A stretch of 64,000 nt of DNA from Colwellia piezophila ATCC BAA-637 (GCF_000378625.1 NZ_KB905161.1:120244-184243), one strand, 5' to 3'; shown: positions 16,865 through 26,753, counted from the first letter of the stretch. Numbers and translations: made by a program. The notes: generated by a model not told the origin, from the letters alone.

Positions 16865-19570
16865 TTACTTAGTAGTCACAGTCAATGTTTTAGTTACACC
16901 GTCTTCAAAGGCGAAAATATAGGTACCTGCTGGAATATCAAGATTGATATTCTTGCTGTCGCCAATATCTGCATCTGAGTGTGCAGAATATAATGTCAAC
17001 GGTACATCTAGTTCAAGCATAACATCGTCAGCATCAGTACCATAGTTATAGCCAAAAGCTCCACCCCAACCAGTATCTGCCACTTTAAAACCAGAAACAC
17101 CACCTGCGTAATCAACTTCTAAAGAATAAGTATGAGAAGCTTCGGCTGTATTGCCTGCATCAGTCGCTGTAAAGCCTAGCTGGTTTCCATCACTAAAACT
17201 CCAACCAACACCTGTTACAGTGCCAACTAAATGCAGTGGTGCTTCAATAACTTTCACTACAGGGTCCGCCGTTGCATAAGATACTTCAAACTGATATGTA
17301 GTTGATTTAGTAACTTTAATAGCCATGTTACCACCACTATCAGTTACGGTAAGTGCATCAGCATCAGCTGAAAGCGATACTTCACCAAAGCCCAGATTTA
17401 CATTCTCCCAACTAGCCGTAGCAAATTTAAAGTTATGATTCCCTTCAGCTTCTAAACCATAGATAACAGTATAAGTCCGTGAATCTAGGTCCCAATTCAT
17501 CATATCTGCAGCTGCAGGAGTACCCCAGCCATTCACAGTACCGCGAATGAAGACTTCATCAGTACCCCAAGGTCTAGGTGTAGCTACTTTCAAGGTCGGA
17601 GCTGATACATCAGATAAATCTAATACAAAAGTATGATCTCCAGCTCTTTCTGGTGTAAAACTAAATGCACCACCGTCATTAACCAAGGCAACCGCAGCAT
17701 CTCCTAGCAGGATATTGTCCGTCGGAGCACCAACAGAAACACCAAAATCAGAAACGCTTACTGTATACATTGTTCCTGCTGATAGCGTTTGTACATAAGT
17801 ATACTGCCCATTCGCTTTATACACTAAATCAGCACTCTCTTCACCAACGGTTACCATTGGGAATGCATCGACAGGTACTTCATTAATGGTTAATTTTACA
17901 GCACTAACATCGCTGGCATCGACTAAATATTGATATATTTTGTCTTTAACCATATCCACTTTCATGTTTTGACCAATACCTTCACCAACTGTCATGGTGA
18001 TGGTTGAGCCAACAGCGGATTGATCGCCGCCTTTAATACTACCGAAAGAGCTCGGCTCAGACCAATCCTTATCAGCTACTTTAAAGTCATAAGAATCTGT
18101 ACAATCTTCACCGTCTACGGCTTCAACTGGAGGAACAGCTTCTAAATCTTCTTCGATAGGTGCAACAATTACACATTCTTCTTCTGTGGTGTGAGTGTGG
18201 TTTACACGATATTGACCATCCGCATAAGCAAATGTTGAATTTGCATCTCCATCACCATCCCAGCCATTAAAGCCACCACGAAGCAGCAAAGCAGTTTCAT
18301 CAGGGTTAAAGGCAACCACACATTTAGAGGCTATTTCTTCAGCGCCAACACCCACAGCTACTGTGTCAACTGGACAGGCTAGGTCATCAACTAGGTCTTC
18401 ACCAACACAAATACCTGCATCATTGGCCGTTTGGCTCCAACCACAAGAGGTTATGCCTGACGAAGCTTCAGCACCAAAATAAGGATGTTGGTTTACCAGT
18501 AACATGCCATCAAGTACGTTCACAGAGAAGTTATCATCAGCGTAGGCATTTTTATCAAGGTTATGTAATACCACATTGCCTGAAGGACCAATAGGCATCA
18601 TTAAATCACTATCAGAAATTTGTTTACCCAGGGCAGTATCATTAAAAATAACATTACCGCAGTTGCCTGGTTCATCAACTAAATGTAACTTCCAAAACAT
18701 ACCATAATAAGGGTCAATGCCTATATTACCAGGCTCATTTGCATAATTTGAGTTTTGCCCCCAACTTGAAATACTATCATCGGCATAAGCAGTACACACT
18801 GCAGCATCATCATTCCATGTATGAACTACCATATTTTCATAAAGTGCGGCGTTATCATCACTACCATCAACGTGGTTTTCATTACGATAGAAAACAATAG
18901 CTTCATTAGGACCCGCGGTAACAATAGCCGCTGGAGCATCTAAAATAGGGTTTTGCTCTGGAATAATACACTCGTATACACCAGCTTCATCAATTTCTTT
19001 ATAGTTCGGACAAGATAATGGCGGCGTATAACAAATTTCATCACCATCCATGTCCGCAGTCGTTGCATTTACAGAACGATTGAGACGTTGTGATGGTCCT
19101 AAGTAGCTAGCTGGTGGGATTTCTGCAAACCAAAGTTCAAACCATTCATTAAAGCCTTCACCACGAATCACGTCTTGGCCTTGTGCTATTTGAAAAGCAA
19201 GTGCTTCTTCTTTCGCAACAACTTGGCGTTCAGTTTCTTCAAGCGTTAAACCTAAAATGCTATAAAGGTCTAACTGCTCATATTTAAAATCAGCTTCCCA
19301 AGCAGCTTCATCCCATGAATCGCCTGCTGCTTCTTCTGCAGCTGCTTTGGCTGCAGCTTTACCCGCATCAATACCCGCCTGTTCTTCAGCAGTAAGTGGG
19401 TAAAAGTCTGCACTCGCAATTTGAACTAAGTCAGGGTTTTTACACCAAAGGCCTACTTCTGCAAATATGTCTGTTATTTCTGGCTGTGCTTGATCACTAC
19501 CACAGCCACTTAGGGCTAGAGATACGGCAATCGCACTTCCAAGCATAATTGGCTTGAATTTATATTTCAT
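16865..19570 (-). CDS. Surface lipoprotein with PUD-like and tandem starch-binding-type modules, no catalytic domain
   Basis: 901 residues with lipobox L-S-G-C. Near residue 215 a pullulanase-associated-type module begins (AIVTAGPNEAIVFYRNENHV, VVHTWNDDAAVCTAYA), closely resembling the equivalent part of the pullulanase at 3623-7825. Three or more repeat modules follow, each with a xLRGxxNGW-type strand: LLLRGGFNGWDGDGD, EVFIRGTVNGWGTPAA and LHLVGTVTGVGWSFS. Each ends in a FKxA segment (YDFKVADKDW, HNFKFATASW, GFKVADTGW). No GH13 catalytic motif is present. It is divergent from a TonB receptor with two operators between them. The natural reading is an outer-membrane starch-binding protein, analogous in role to SusE/SusF of Bacteroidetes but not shown to be homologous. 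Confidence 0.75.
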   Translation of the reverse strand: MKYKFKPIMLGSAIAVSLALSGCGSDQAQPEITDIFAEVGLWCKNPDLVQIASADFYPLTAEEQAGIDAGKAAAKAAAEEAAGDSWDEAAWEADFKYEQLDLYSILGLTLEETERQVVAKEEALAFQIAQGQDVIRGEGFNEWFELWFAEIPPASYLGPSQRLNRSVNATTADMDGDEICYTPPLSCPNYKEIDEAGVYECIIPEQNPILDAPAAIVTAGPNEAIVFYRNENHVDGSDDNAALYENMVVHTWNDDAAVCTAYADDSISSWGQNSNYANEPGNIGIDPYYGMFWKLHLVDEPGNCGNVIFNDTALGKQISDSDLMMPIGPSGNVVLHNLDKNAYADDNFSVNVLDGMLLVNQHPYFGAEASSGITSCGWSQTANDAGICVGEDLVDDLACPVDTVAVGVGAEEIASKCVVAFNPDETALLLRGGFNGWDGDGDANSTFAYADGQYRVNHTHTTEEECVIVAPIEEDLEAVPPVEAVDGEDCTDSYDFKVADKDWSEPSSFGSIKGGDQSAVGSTITMTVGEGIGQNMKVDMVKDKIYQYLVDASDVSAVKLTINEVPVDAFPMVTVGEESADLVYKANGQYTYVQTLSAGTMYTVSVSDFGVSVGAPTDNILLGDAAVALVNDGGAFSFTPERAGDHTFVLDLSDVSAPTLKVATPRPWGTDEVFIRGTVNGWGTPAAADMMNWDLDSRTYTVIYGLEAEGNHNFKFATASWENVNLGFGEVSLSADADALTVTDSGGNMAIKVTKSTTYQFEVSYATADPVVKVIEAPLHLVGTVTGVGWSFSDGNQLGFTATDAGNTAEASHTYSLEVDYAGGVSGFKVADTGWGGAFGYNYGTDADDVMLELDVPLTLYSAHSDADIGDSKNINLDIPAGTYIFAFEDGVTKTLTVTTK

Positions 19571-19754
19571 GAGTTTATAACTCCATTAACTATATGGTTT
19601 TAGTTTATGCGTATATAATTTTTATATTATCCCACTTTGCTGATTAAGTAAGGGACAAGATATTACCTTTCCGATTTTTAATTTTTTTCAGTAACCCCTA
19701 AAACCTACACAAAGCCCCCTAACTTGTATATAAGTGTATCCCTTTAAAAGTCTA

Positions 19755-19768
19755 TGAATACGTATGTA
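19755..19768. promoter_or_regulatory. LacI/MalR-type operator, left site of a pair
   Basis: TGAATACGTATGTA, 13 of 14 to the consensus. It lies 185 bases from the lipoprotein start and 30 bases centre to centre from the next site. Confidence 0.75.
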
Positions 19769-19784
19769 ATTATGTTTAACAAAT

Positions 19785-19798
19785 TGCATACGTATGCA
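19785..19798. promoter_or_regulatory. LacI/MalR-type operator, perfect palindrome
   Basis: TGCATACGTATGCA is a perfect 14-bp palindrome and the best site in the window. It is 223 bases upstream of the TonB receptor start. The whole gap 19571-20021 is otherwise AT-rich promoter DNA with no gene. Confidence 0.85.
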
Positions 19799-20021
19799 CT
19801 GAACAATTGCTTGTTTTTTGATTACGTTGTTTTAAACTCGATTTGCTGAATATAAAATTACAAGAACAAACAAAAAACAAACACAAGTGTATATAAAGTT
19901 ACATTCCGATAACTAAAAAAGGTAACAAGGCTGCAAGATGCAGGTGTTTTCACAGAGAAAATACCCTAAGCATTAAGCAATTAGAATTAAGCATAAATAT
20001 AACTTGCCTTAGGGGATACAC

Positions 20022-22997
20022 ATGAAAACATTTAAGCCCAGTGCGCTGACTATCGCACTCATGATGGGAGGAGTTCAAATCGCTGCAATGTCTAACATTG
20101 CCTATGCGGCAGAAGAAACTCCCAAAGAAGCTCAAAAACAACAACAAAAAGCTGAAAAAAGTGATGTCGAAGTTATTGAAGTATCTGGCTTTAGAGGCAG
20201 TATCATCAAGTCTTTAAACACCAAGCGCTTTTCTGATACGGTTGTTGATGCTATTTCAGCCGATGACATTGGTGGTTTACCTGACGTATCTATTGCCGAC
20301 TCATTAACACGTCTTCCCGGTGTAACTTCTGTTCGTATTGATGGTCAATCAAGCGAATTAAACGTTCGTGGTTTATCTGGTGGTTTTGTTTTCTCTACCT
20401 TAAACGGTCGCGAAATGGTATCAACCAGTGGTGGTCGCTCAATTCAGTTCGATATGTTCCCAGCTGAGTTAATTTCTGGCGCGCAAGTATACAAATCACA
20501 AAAAGCCTCTTTAATCGAAGGTGGCATCGCCGCAACGATTAACTTAGAAACAGCTAATGCCTTAGATAACGAAGAAGACCATTCCTTTCGTGCTTCGTTA
20601 CATGGCAACTACAATGAAGCCGCTGCCGACAACGAAGATTCTGACACCTTTGGTCGTCGTCTAACCTTATCTTATCAAGGCAAATATTTTGATGAGACCG
20701 TAGGCATAGCTGTTGGTTGGGCCAATATGTTTCAACCTACCGTTTCCAGTCGTTTTGTTAACTATCAATTTGATGAACAAGACTTATCTGCCGCCTATGA
20801 TGGTGCTCCCGAAAGCATTTTAGTTTCTTCTGGTTTCGAAATTAATGAACGTGGCGGTGAAGATGAGCGTAATGCGTTTACCTTAGCACTAAACTGGGAA
20901 CCAAGAGATGATTTGCGCTTTCAGTTCGATGCTTTTCACTCTAAGTTTGACTCAAACAAATGGGATCGCGGATTACGTATTTCAGGTATAAATAATATAG
21001 CGACACCGGGTGCAGGGTTATTAATTGACAATCCTTTATATGCCGATGGCGCACTTGTAGGTGGTACTATCTACAGAGATCCTGATGGTACTTTGCTTGC
21101 TCCTCCGTATCCAGGATCATCACGTGATATAAATATTCAAACACAAGCCGATGATAATACTACCAATAGTTCATCATCAGCCTTTGGCTTACGTGCTGAT
21201 TGGGATATTACTGATGACTTGATGATGACAGTTGATGTCTCTCACTCTGAAGGTGATGAAGAATACAAAGATCAGGTTTTGCGTATGGCCTACTTTGAAG
21301 ATTCAAGTGCAGCAACACCCATTATTGATGACAATATAATCTTTAGCTATCAGCTAAATGGTTTAAATAACCCTGATCTTCAATTTAATCAAGACTTCAC
21401 TGACACCGCACACATGATGGTGACGAGTTCGGAGTCGTACCCTCATATTGAGTCAAACACTTCAGACGCTCTTCGTGTTGATTTTGCTTATCAACTAGAA
21501 AGTAACATATTTAGTTCATTAGAGTTTGGTGTTCGTGCATCAATGCGTGATTATAACTTAAGCCGTGGCCGTTTCTTATACGGTACTACCGACGGTAACA
21601 TGCGTAATGGTCAATATATTACTTTTGGTGAAGATGCAGATGGCAACCTTATTGAAGTTGAGCGTTTTCAGCCACATGTGTTAAATAGTAGTAACTCAAC
21701 GGTTAGCGCCATTGGTGGCGACTTATCAGGTATGCCTAGCTTCTTATCTGTTGATAATGACGATATCTTAAATGCTTGGATTCCTGGCGTAGATCGTACT
21801 CCGGTGCGCACTTGGGAGCACGACTGGACTATGACCCAAGGCAACCTTGTTGAAGAGGACGTATTGTCAGCTTATTTACAAGTAAACATTGATACTGAAT
21901 TCTTTGGCCTCCCCGTAACAGGTAACTTTGGTGCTCGTTATGTTGATACCACACAAAGTAGTACTGGTTTAGTCAATGTTGGCGCGGGTAATGGCGATAT
22001 CATCTATGATGATGTTGGCGGAACTAATAGCGATTGGGAACATAAAAAAATTAGCGAAAGTTACAACGATTTTTTACCTTCATTGAACTTAAACTTCAAA
22101 GTCACCGATGATGATCAAATTCGTTTTGCTTATTCAAAAGTAATGTCACGCCCTGAAATGCCAACGATGGCTAACAGTGGCAACTGGAAATTTGATGTTA
22201 ACCGTGATGGTGATGGTCGTAACTACATTGGTTTAGATAGCTCTACCAGCCCTAAATTACGTCCGTTCTATGCGAACCAATATGATGTTTCTTTTGAACA
22301 TTATTTCACTGAAACTGAAGGTGCTTTCGTTCTTGCCCTTTGGTACAAAGATGTTGCCAATATTGTCAGTGATAGTACTGAAGTAGATTATGACTTTGCC
22401 GCCAATGGTTTTGACTTACCGTCCATTCCAGACAATAAAGTAGAAGATGAAAGTGGTAATATCTTAGTGTGGGAAGATGGTGATTACAGCCATGCGGAAA
22501 ACAATGGTGATGCGGGTTACATACGCGGTATTGAGATAGGTTACACACAAACCTTTTCTTTTCTACCTGGATATTTCTCAGGTTTAGGCGCTAATGTGAA
22601 TTTCTCTTATACTGAAAGTGAAATTGAAGTTGAATCTTCAGTGCCTGGAGAAGAAAATCAATTGGGTCCTATTGAAGGTTTATCACCACGCGTATTAAGT
22701 GCGACATTATTCTATGATTGGGATGATAAGTTATCTGCACGTGTTAGTGGTCGATATCGTAGTGACTACTTAAGTCGTCAAGTAGCGATTGGTAGTAATC
22801 AATCGGCTTACTTCCAAGAAGAAACGATTATTTCAGCACAAGTATCGTATAACTTCACTGAGAATCTACAAGCAGTTATTTCTGCGGATAATATCACCGA
22901 TGAGCCTAATATCTCATATTTTGGTAATACCTCGCGCACAGGTACTATTCAGTACTTCGGTCGCACAATTTACTTCGGTGTAAATTACACCATGTAA
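20022..22997 (+). CDS. TonB-dependent receptor, probable maltodextrin transporter
   Basis: 991 residues. A signal peptide ends near AYAAEE and is followed by a charged linker. The plug domain starts at VIEVSGFRGSIIKSLNTKRF and includes ISADDIGGLPDVSIADSLTR and LNVRGLSGGFVFSTLNGRE, typical of the TIGR01782-type receptors of polysaccharide-degrading proteobacteria. The remainder is a 22-strand-type barrel ending in an aromatic-rich strand (TIYFGVNYTM). AGGGGA precedes the ATG. The divergent binding lipoprotein and the shared operators support maltodextrin as the substrate, although the sequence alone does not prove it. A strong terminator follows the gene. Confidence 0.92.
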   Translation: MKTFKPSALTIALMMGGVQIAAMSNIAYAAEETPKEAQKQQQKAEKSDVEVIEVSGFRGSIIKSLNTKRFSDTVVDAISADDIGGLPDVSIADSLTRLPGVTSVRIDGQSSELNVRGLSGGFVFSTLNGREMVSTSGGRSIQFDMFPAELISGAQVYKSQKASLIEGGIAATINLETANALDNEEDHSFRASLHGNYNEAAADNEDSDTFGRRLTLSYQGKYFDETVGIAVGWANMFQPTVSSRFVNYQFDEQDLSAAYDGAPESILVSSGFEINERGGEDERNAFTLALNWEPRDDLRFQFDAFHSKFDSNKWDRGLRISGINNIATPGAGLLIDNPLYADGALVGGTIYRDPDGTLLAPPYPGSSRDINIQTQADDNTTNSSSSAFGLRADWDITDDLMMTVDVSHSEGDEEYKDQVLRMAYFEDSSAATPIIDDNIIFSYQLNGLNNPDLQFNQDFTDTAHMMVTSSESYPHIESNTSDALRVDFAYQLESNIFSSLEFGVRASMRDYNLSRGRFLYGTTDGNMRNGQYITFGEDADGNLIEVERFQPHVLNSSNSTVSAIGGDLSGMPSFLSVDNDDILNAWIPGVDRTPVRTWEHDWTMTQGNLVEEDVLSAYLQVNIDTEFFGLPVTGNFGARYVDTTQSSTGLVNVGAGNGDIIYDDVGGTNSDWEHKKISESYNDFLPSLNLNFKVTDDDQIRFAYSKVMSRPEMPTMANSGNWKFDVNRDGDGRNYIGLDSSTSPKLRPFYANQYDVSFEHYFTETEGAFVLALWYKDVANIVSDSTEVDYDFAANGFDLPSIPDNKVEDESGNILVWEDGDYSHAENNGDAGYIRGIEIGYTQTFSFLPGYFSGLGANVNFSYTESEIEVESSVPGEENQLGPIEGLSPRVLSATLFYDWDDKLSARVSGRYRSDYLSRQVAIGSNQSAYFQEETIISAQVSYNFTENLQAVISADNITDEPNISYFGNTSRTGTIQYFGRTIYFGVNYTM

Positions 22998-23016
22998 TAC
23001 CAACCGGATGAAGCAT

Positions 23017-23058
23017 AAAAAGCAATACTTATGAAATATGAAGTATTGCTTTTTTTTT
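23017..23058 (+). terminator. Strong terminator after TonB receptor
   Basis: AAAAAGCAATACTT (23017-23030) pairs with AAGTATTGCTTTTT (23041-23054), followed by further T residues. Confidence 0.9.
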
Positions 23059-23093
23059 AAGTAAGAATAATGATATTAGTGTAAACATAACTA

Positions 23094-23406
23094 ATACCAA
23101 TTGAAATAATGAATCGACCAACTTAGAACTTCAGAAGCGAGCTTAGAACAAACAAAATGAGTTAAACATAGTTATTCTATATTTCTTTCATTTTGTGACG
23201 TTATCAGTTTGCTACTGAGTTCCCAGAGGGCGAGTTTAAAAGGCTTATAAGCGGCGTTATTGCTTTTGACAAGGACGCTATATGGATGTAGCTTCTTAGA
23301 GAATGCAGGAGCTTATTCTCCTGAATAACCATTCTCTTCAATCAATGCCTTGCCTCTAAGCCTTTTAATTCTCGCTAAGTGATCAATTCATTACTTCATT
23401 TGGTAT
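23094..23406. repeat. MITE-like repeat, copy 1 (313 bp)
   Basis: The element is bounded by ATACCAA (23094-23100) and TTGGTAT (23400-23406). Most of it matches the reverse complement of 57108-57372. Shared landmarks are AGAACAAAC, GTTAAACATAGTT, CTACTGAG, GGGCGAGTTTAAAAGGCTTA and TGCCTCTAAGCCTTTTAATT. Copy 1 carries about 48 extra bases that contain a palindromic stretch (GAGAAT...GGAG...CTCC...ATTCTC). It has no reading frame of its own, so any movement would need transposase in trans. Confidence 0.8.
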
Positions 23407-23437
23407 AAGAATAACGTTACAAAAGCTAAGGTGAAAA

Positions 23438-24964
23438 ATGTCCTCAACAGATAAAATTAACAATATCGTTATTGTCGGCGGCGGTTCGGCTGGTTGGATG
23501 ACGGCTGCCATGTTGTCTAAGCAACTAGAATGTGATGCAAAGGGCTCAAAGGTTGACATAATCCTTATTGAATCTGACAGCATTGGTACTGTTGGCGTGG
23601 GTGAAGCTACCATACCGCCAATCAAAACCTTTAATCGCATGCTTGGCATTGACGAGAATGATTTTCTGAAACATTGTAATGGCACAATTAAGTTAGGTAT
23701 TAGTTTTGAAAATTGGCCTGAGAAAAACCATCAATATTTTCACCCTTTTGGACGATTTGCAGTCGATTTTGATTACATTCCTTTTTCTTATTTTTGGAAT
23801 AAACATCGGACGTCTGGCGATAACAGACCATTGCAAGATTATGCCAGTGCCTGGCATTTAGCGAAAAACAATAAATTTTCACAGCCTTCACCTGACAAAA
23901 AATCACTTTTTTCAGGCTTTGATTATGCTTATCATTTTGATGCCAGTTTATATGCAAACTATTTAAGAACTTACAGCGAAAAGCTGGGTGTAAAAAGACA
24001 AGAAGGCAAAATTACCAAAGTAGACACTCATGAAAGTAATGGCTTTATTTCTTCTGTCACTTTAGCGAGTGGCCAAAAAATTACTGGCGATTTTTTTATT
24101 GATTGTAGCGGTACTTCGGCTTTGCTGATTGATAAAACCTTAGGTATTAAATTTATAGATTGGTCAGAAAACTTATTATGTAATCGCGCTATTGCTGTGC
24201 AAACTAGCCATACTGAAGTGATTAGTCCTTATACTCGCTCTATTGCTAAACAATCAGGTTGGCAATGGCGCATTCCACTTCAAACTCGCATGGGTAACGG
24301 CTCAGTGCATTGCAGTGAATTCATCGATGAACAGTCGGCAATGGACGAATTAATACGCGATATTGATGGCAAAATACTTTCAGAGCCAAGAGTTATTCAC
24401 TTCAAAGTCGGTCGTCGTGAAAAATTCTGGCATAAAAACTGTGTTGCCATTGGCTTATCGGCTGGCTTCTTAGAGCCGCTAGAGTCTACTAGTCTGCATT
24501 TAATCCAACGGGCAGTGATGCGTTTAGTTGCTCACTTTCCTAATAAAAAGTGTGATGAAGTCAACATTAAACAATTTAATAATTTAACCATTGCTGAATA
24601 TGAACATATTAGAAATTTTATTATTTTGCACTATAAAGCAACCAAGCGAGATGACAGCGAATTTTGGCGATATTGCCAAAACATGGACATTCCTGATTCA
24701 CTTCAACATCAAATAGATTTATTTTCAAGCCATGGTCACCTGAATGTGGATGCACAAGATTTATTTAAACAGGATAATTGGTTAGCTGTTTTAACCGGTC
24801 AAAATATACATCCTAAGACGGTTGCGCCTATCATGGCTTACAAGCAAAAAATTGATTTACCACGAACAATGAATTCATTTTATGACATGATGATAAAAAC
24901 GGTACAAAATCTGCCTAACCATGAAGATTACTTAAGAGAAAAATGTCCTTTTTCACAAAAATAG
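23438..24964 (+). CDS. Flavin-dependent tryptophan halogenase family protein
   Basis: 508 residues. The FAD-binding site GGGSAGW (residues 14-20) is present, as are VGVGEATIPPIKTFN, a lysine at the position of the family's active-site Lys (TIKLGISFENW, Lys85) and the WxWxIP signature (W275-Q-W277-R-I-P). AAGGTG precedes the ATG. Characterised relatives halogenate tryptophan or other indoles. However, many family members sit beside TonB receptors in polysaccharide loci of marine bacteria, where their substrate is unknown. The gene follows the MITE-like repeat by 31 bases and is followed after 13 bases by an aldo/keto reductase, so these two probably form one unit. Confidence 0.88.
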   Translation: MSSTDKINNIVIVGGGSAGWMTAAMLSKQLECDAKGSKVDIILIESDSIGTVGVGEATIPPIKTFNRMLGIDENDFLKHCNGTIKLGISFENWPEKNHQYFHPFGRFAVDFDYIPFSYFWNKHRTSGDNRPLQDYASAWHLAKNNKFSQPSPDKKSLFSGFDYAYHFDASLYANYLRTYSEKLGVKRQEGKITKVDTHESNGFISSVTLASGQKITGDFFIDCSGTSALLIDKTLGIKFIDWSENLLCNRAIAVQTSHTEVISPYTRSIAKQSGWQWRIPLQTRMGNGSVHCSEFIDEQSAMDELIRDIDGKILSEPRVIHFKVGRREKFWHKNCVAIGLSAGFLEPLESTSLHLIQRAVMRLVAHFPNKKCDEVNIKQFNNLTIAEYEHIRNFIILHYKATKRDDSEFWRYCQNMDIPDSLQHQIDLFSSHGHLNVDAQDLFKQDNWLAVLTGQNIHPKTVAPIMAYKQKIDLPRTMNSFYDMMIKTVQNLPNHEDYLREKCPFSQK

Positions 24965-24977
24965 AAACAAATAACTT

Positions 24978-25886
24978 ATGAATAAAATACAGTATAAAAA
25001 TACCCATCTAAACTCTACTCGTCTAATTTATGGCTGTATGCGCATTGCCGGTGATAATACCCCAGCAGATAAAGCCAAGGGTAAGTTGGCACTTAGAGCG
25101 GCACTTGAAGCGGGTTATAACCATTTTGATCATGCTGATATTTATGGTGGTGGTCACTGTGAGAGTTTGTTTGGTGAGTTATTAACGGAACTTAAGCAAG
25201 AAACGCCAGATATTCGCGAGCAACTTATTATCACCTCCAAAGCTGGTATTCGCTTTGAGCCGCAGCGTTATGATTTTTCAACGGACTATTTAACGACTAG
25301 CGTCGAAAACTCATTAAAACGATTAAATATTGATTACCTCGATATGTTTTTACTGCATCGCCCTGATTATTTATTTAATGCCGAAGACGTAGCGCAAACT
25401 TTCCAACAACTAAAAGCCAGCGGTAAAGTAAAATATTTTGGCGTCAGTAACTTTAGCCCATCGCAAGTGAGCTTATTGCAATCAGCTTTAGCTGAGCCAC
25501 TTTTGGTCAATCAAATAGAAATTAATATTCATAATATTGATAGCCTCACCAACGGCAGTTTAGATCAATGTCAGCAGTTAGGCATAACACCTATTGCTTG
25601 GTGTCCACTAGGCGGTGTTGCTTACCCAGCTTGGGGAAATACTTTCTCAACGGCTGATGAACAACGTATTGAAATTGAATTAGCAAGGCAAGCTGAGTTA
25701 TATAACTGCCTGCCTTGGCAACTTATTTTAGCGTGGTTACTTAAACACCCGGCCAATATCTGTCCCATTATTGGTTCAACTACACCAGAGCGAATTATTG
25801 CGGCTAAACAAGCGTTAGCGATTGAATATAACCATGCGGATTGGTATAGGTTGCTTGAAGCACGAAATGGCTATGCGCAACCATAA
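24978..25886 (+). CDS. Aldo/keto reductase
   Basis: 302 residues, the normal size for this family. The expected tetrad is visible: Asp and Tyr in FDHADIYGGGHCE, Lys in IITSKAGI and His in FLLHRPDYLF. A C-terminal NADPH-binding segment (CPIIGSTTPERI) follows. Its closest recognisable style is the YdhF-type oxidoreductases. It starts 13 bases after the halogenase-family gene and ends at a hairpin shared with the convergent lipoprotein gene. NADPH-dependent carbonyl reduction is expected, but the substrate cannot be read from the sequence. Confidence 0.9.
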   Translation: MNKIQYKNTHLNSTRLIYGCMRIAGDNTPADKAKGKLALRAALEAGYNHFDHADIYGGGHCESLFGELLTELKQETPDIREQLIITSKAGIRFEPQRYDFSTDYLTTSVENSLKRLNIDYLDMFLLHRPDYLFNAEDVAQTFQQLKASGKVKYFGVSNFSPSQVSLLQSALAEPLLVNQIEINIHNIDSLTNGSLDQCQQLGITPIAWCPLGGVAYPAWGNTFSTADEQRIEIELARQAELYNCLPWQLILAWLLKHPANICPIIGSTTPERIIAAKQALAIEYNHADWYRLLEARNGYAQP

Positions 25887-25912
25887 GTCGCCAACCTTTA
25901 GTAAATTCTGCC

Positions 25913-25937
25913 AGCGTATTAGTTTTGCTAATACGCT
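25913..25937. terminator. Bidirectional terminator-like hairpin
   Basis: AGCGTATTAG and CTAATACGCT form a 10-bp stem with a TTTTG loop between convergent genes. T-tract support is weak. Confidence 0.55.
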
Positions 25938-25975
25938 TCGCCTATACGTTTCCCTATAAATACAGACAACTAAAA

Positions 25976-26674
25976 TTAAACTCTTATCCCATAAATAAAG
26001 CTACATTTCGGCAGGGTATACTGTTCATCTACCGGCTTTAATTCAATGAGCTCTATCTTACCCACCACATCTGAATCTATAGTTTTCTGTATTTCATAAT
26101 AGAAACGCCACATTTTATTTGACGATATTAATTCAATATAAGGGTAACTTGTGATCTGCCAACTGCCTTTTAGTTGCTCACTTTGCCTAGATTGAGCGGA
26201 GGCTTTATTTAAATATAGAAATTGATAACTAGCATCACTATTTAGCCTGAGTATCATTGAGGCCCGACAATTTTCGCTTTCATATTCATTGGCAAGATCT
26301 TGCACTGTCACTTTATCACTTTGCCTTACCCCATCAGGCAGCAATAGCAGACCCACACTATTTTTGGTGTAATAGTGATTTCCAGCAAAAATGGGCTTCA
26401 CATTAGCAATAATCCAACCGGCCTTATCAAGTGAGTTTATTAAAACATCCACACGATTTTCTCCTTCAACAAAGGGAGAATAAAGTAATGTCGACTGCTC
26501 AATCTCATCCGGAAAAACAAGCGTATTAGCGATGACATCAAAGCCTAACCCTTCTAGATTATTAGTGATTTCCTCTGCTTGTTGTGCTGACAAATAACGA
26601 GTATAAAGGTGAACTTTGGTTGAAGAACACGCCATAAGAAAAAAACACATCAAGACAATACTTATCATTTTCAT
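25976..26674 (-). CDS. Uncharacterised lipoprotein divergent from BlaI
   Basis: 232 residues with lipobox L-M-A-C (Cys16). I do not recognise the family. The N-terminal part (VHLYTRYLSAQQAEEITNNL) and a following segment (AGWIIANVKPIF) suggest a small alpha/beta domain. The C-terminal half is beta-rich, with a lipocalin-like strand pattern (RLNSDASYQFLYLNKA, LKGSWQITSYPYIEL). AAGGGG precedes the ATG. The two BlaI-type palindromes lie 56-100 bases upstream and face both this gene and blaI, so it is probably derepressed with the BlaI/M56 pair. Confidence 0.7.
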   Translation of the reverse strand: MKMISIVLMCFFLMACSSTKVHLYTRYLSAQQAEEITNNLEGLGFDVIANTLVFPDEIEQSTLLYSPFVEGENRVDVLINSLDKAGWIIANVKPIFAGNHYYTKNSVGLLLLPDGVRQSDKVTVQDLANEYESENCRASMILRLNSDASYQFLYLNKASAQSRQSEQLKGSWQITSYPYIELISSNKMWRFYYEIQKTIDSDVVGKIELIELKPVDEQYTLPKCSFIYGIRV

Positions 26675-26729
26675 TTTATAAAACCCCTTATTTTAAATCA
26701 CTAGCGTTGATAAAAATAACAATTGACAG

Positions 26730-26753
26730 TTAAGATTACAAGTGTAATCTTAA
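26730..26753. promoter_or_regulatory. BlaI/MecI-type operator 1
   Basis: Perfect 11-bp inverted repeat TTAAGATTACA / TGTAATCTTAA around AG. The TACA...TGTA core is that of BlaI/MecI boxes. It lies 26 bp centre to centre from operator 2. Confidence 0.85.
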
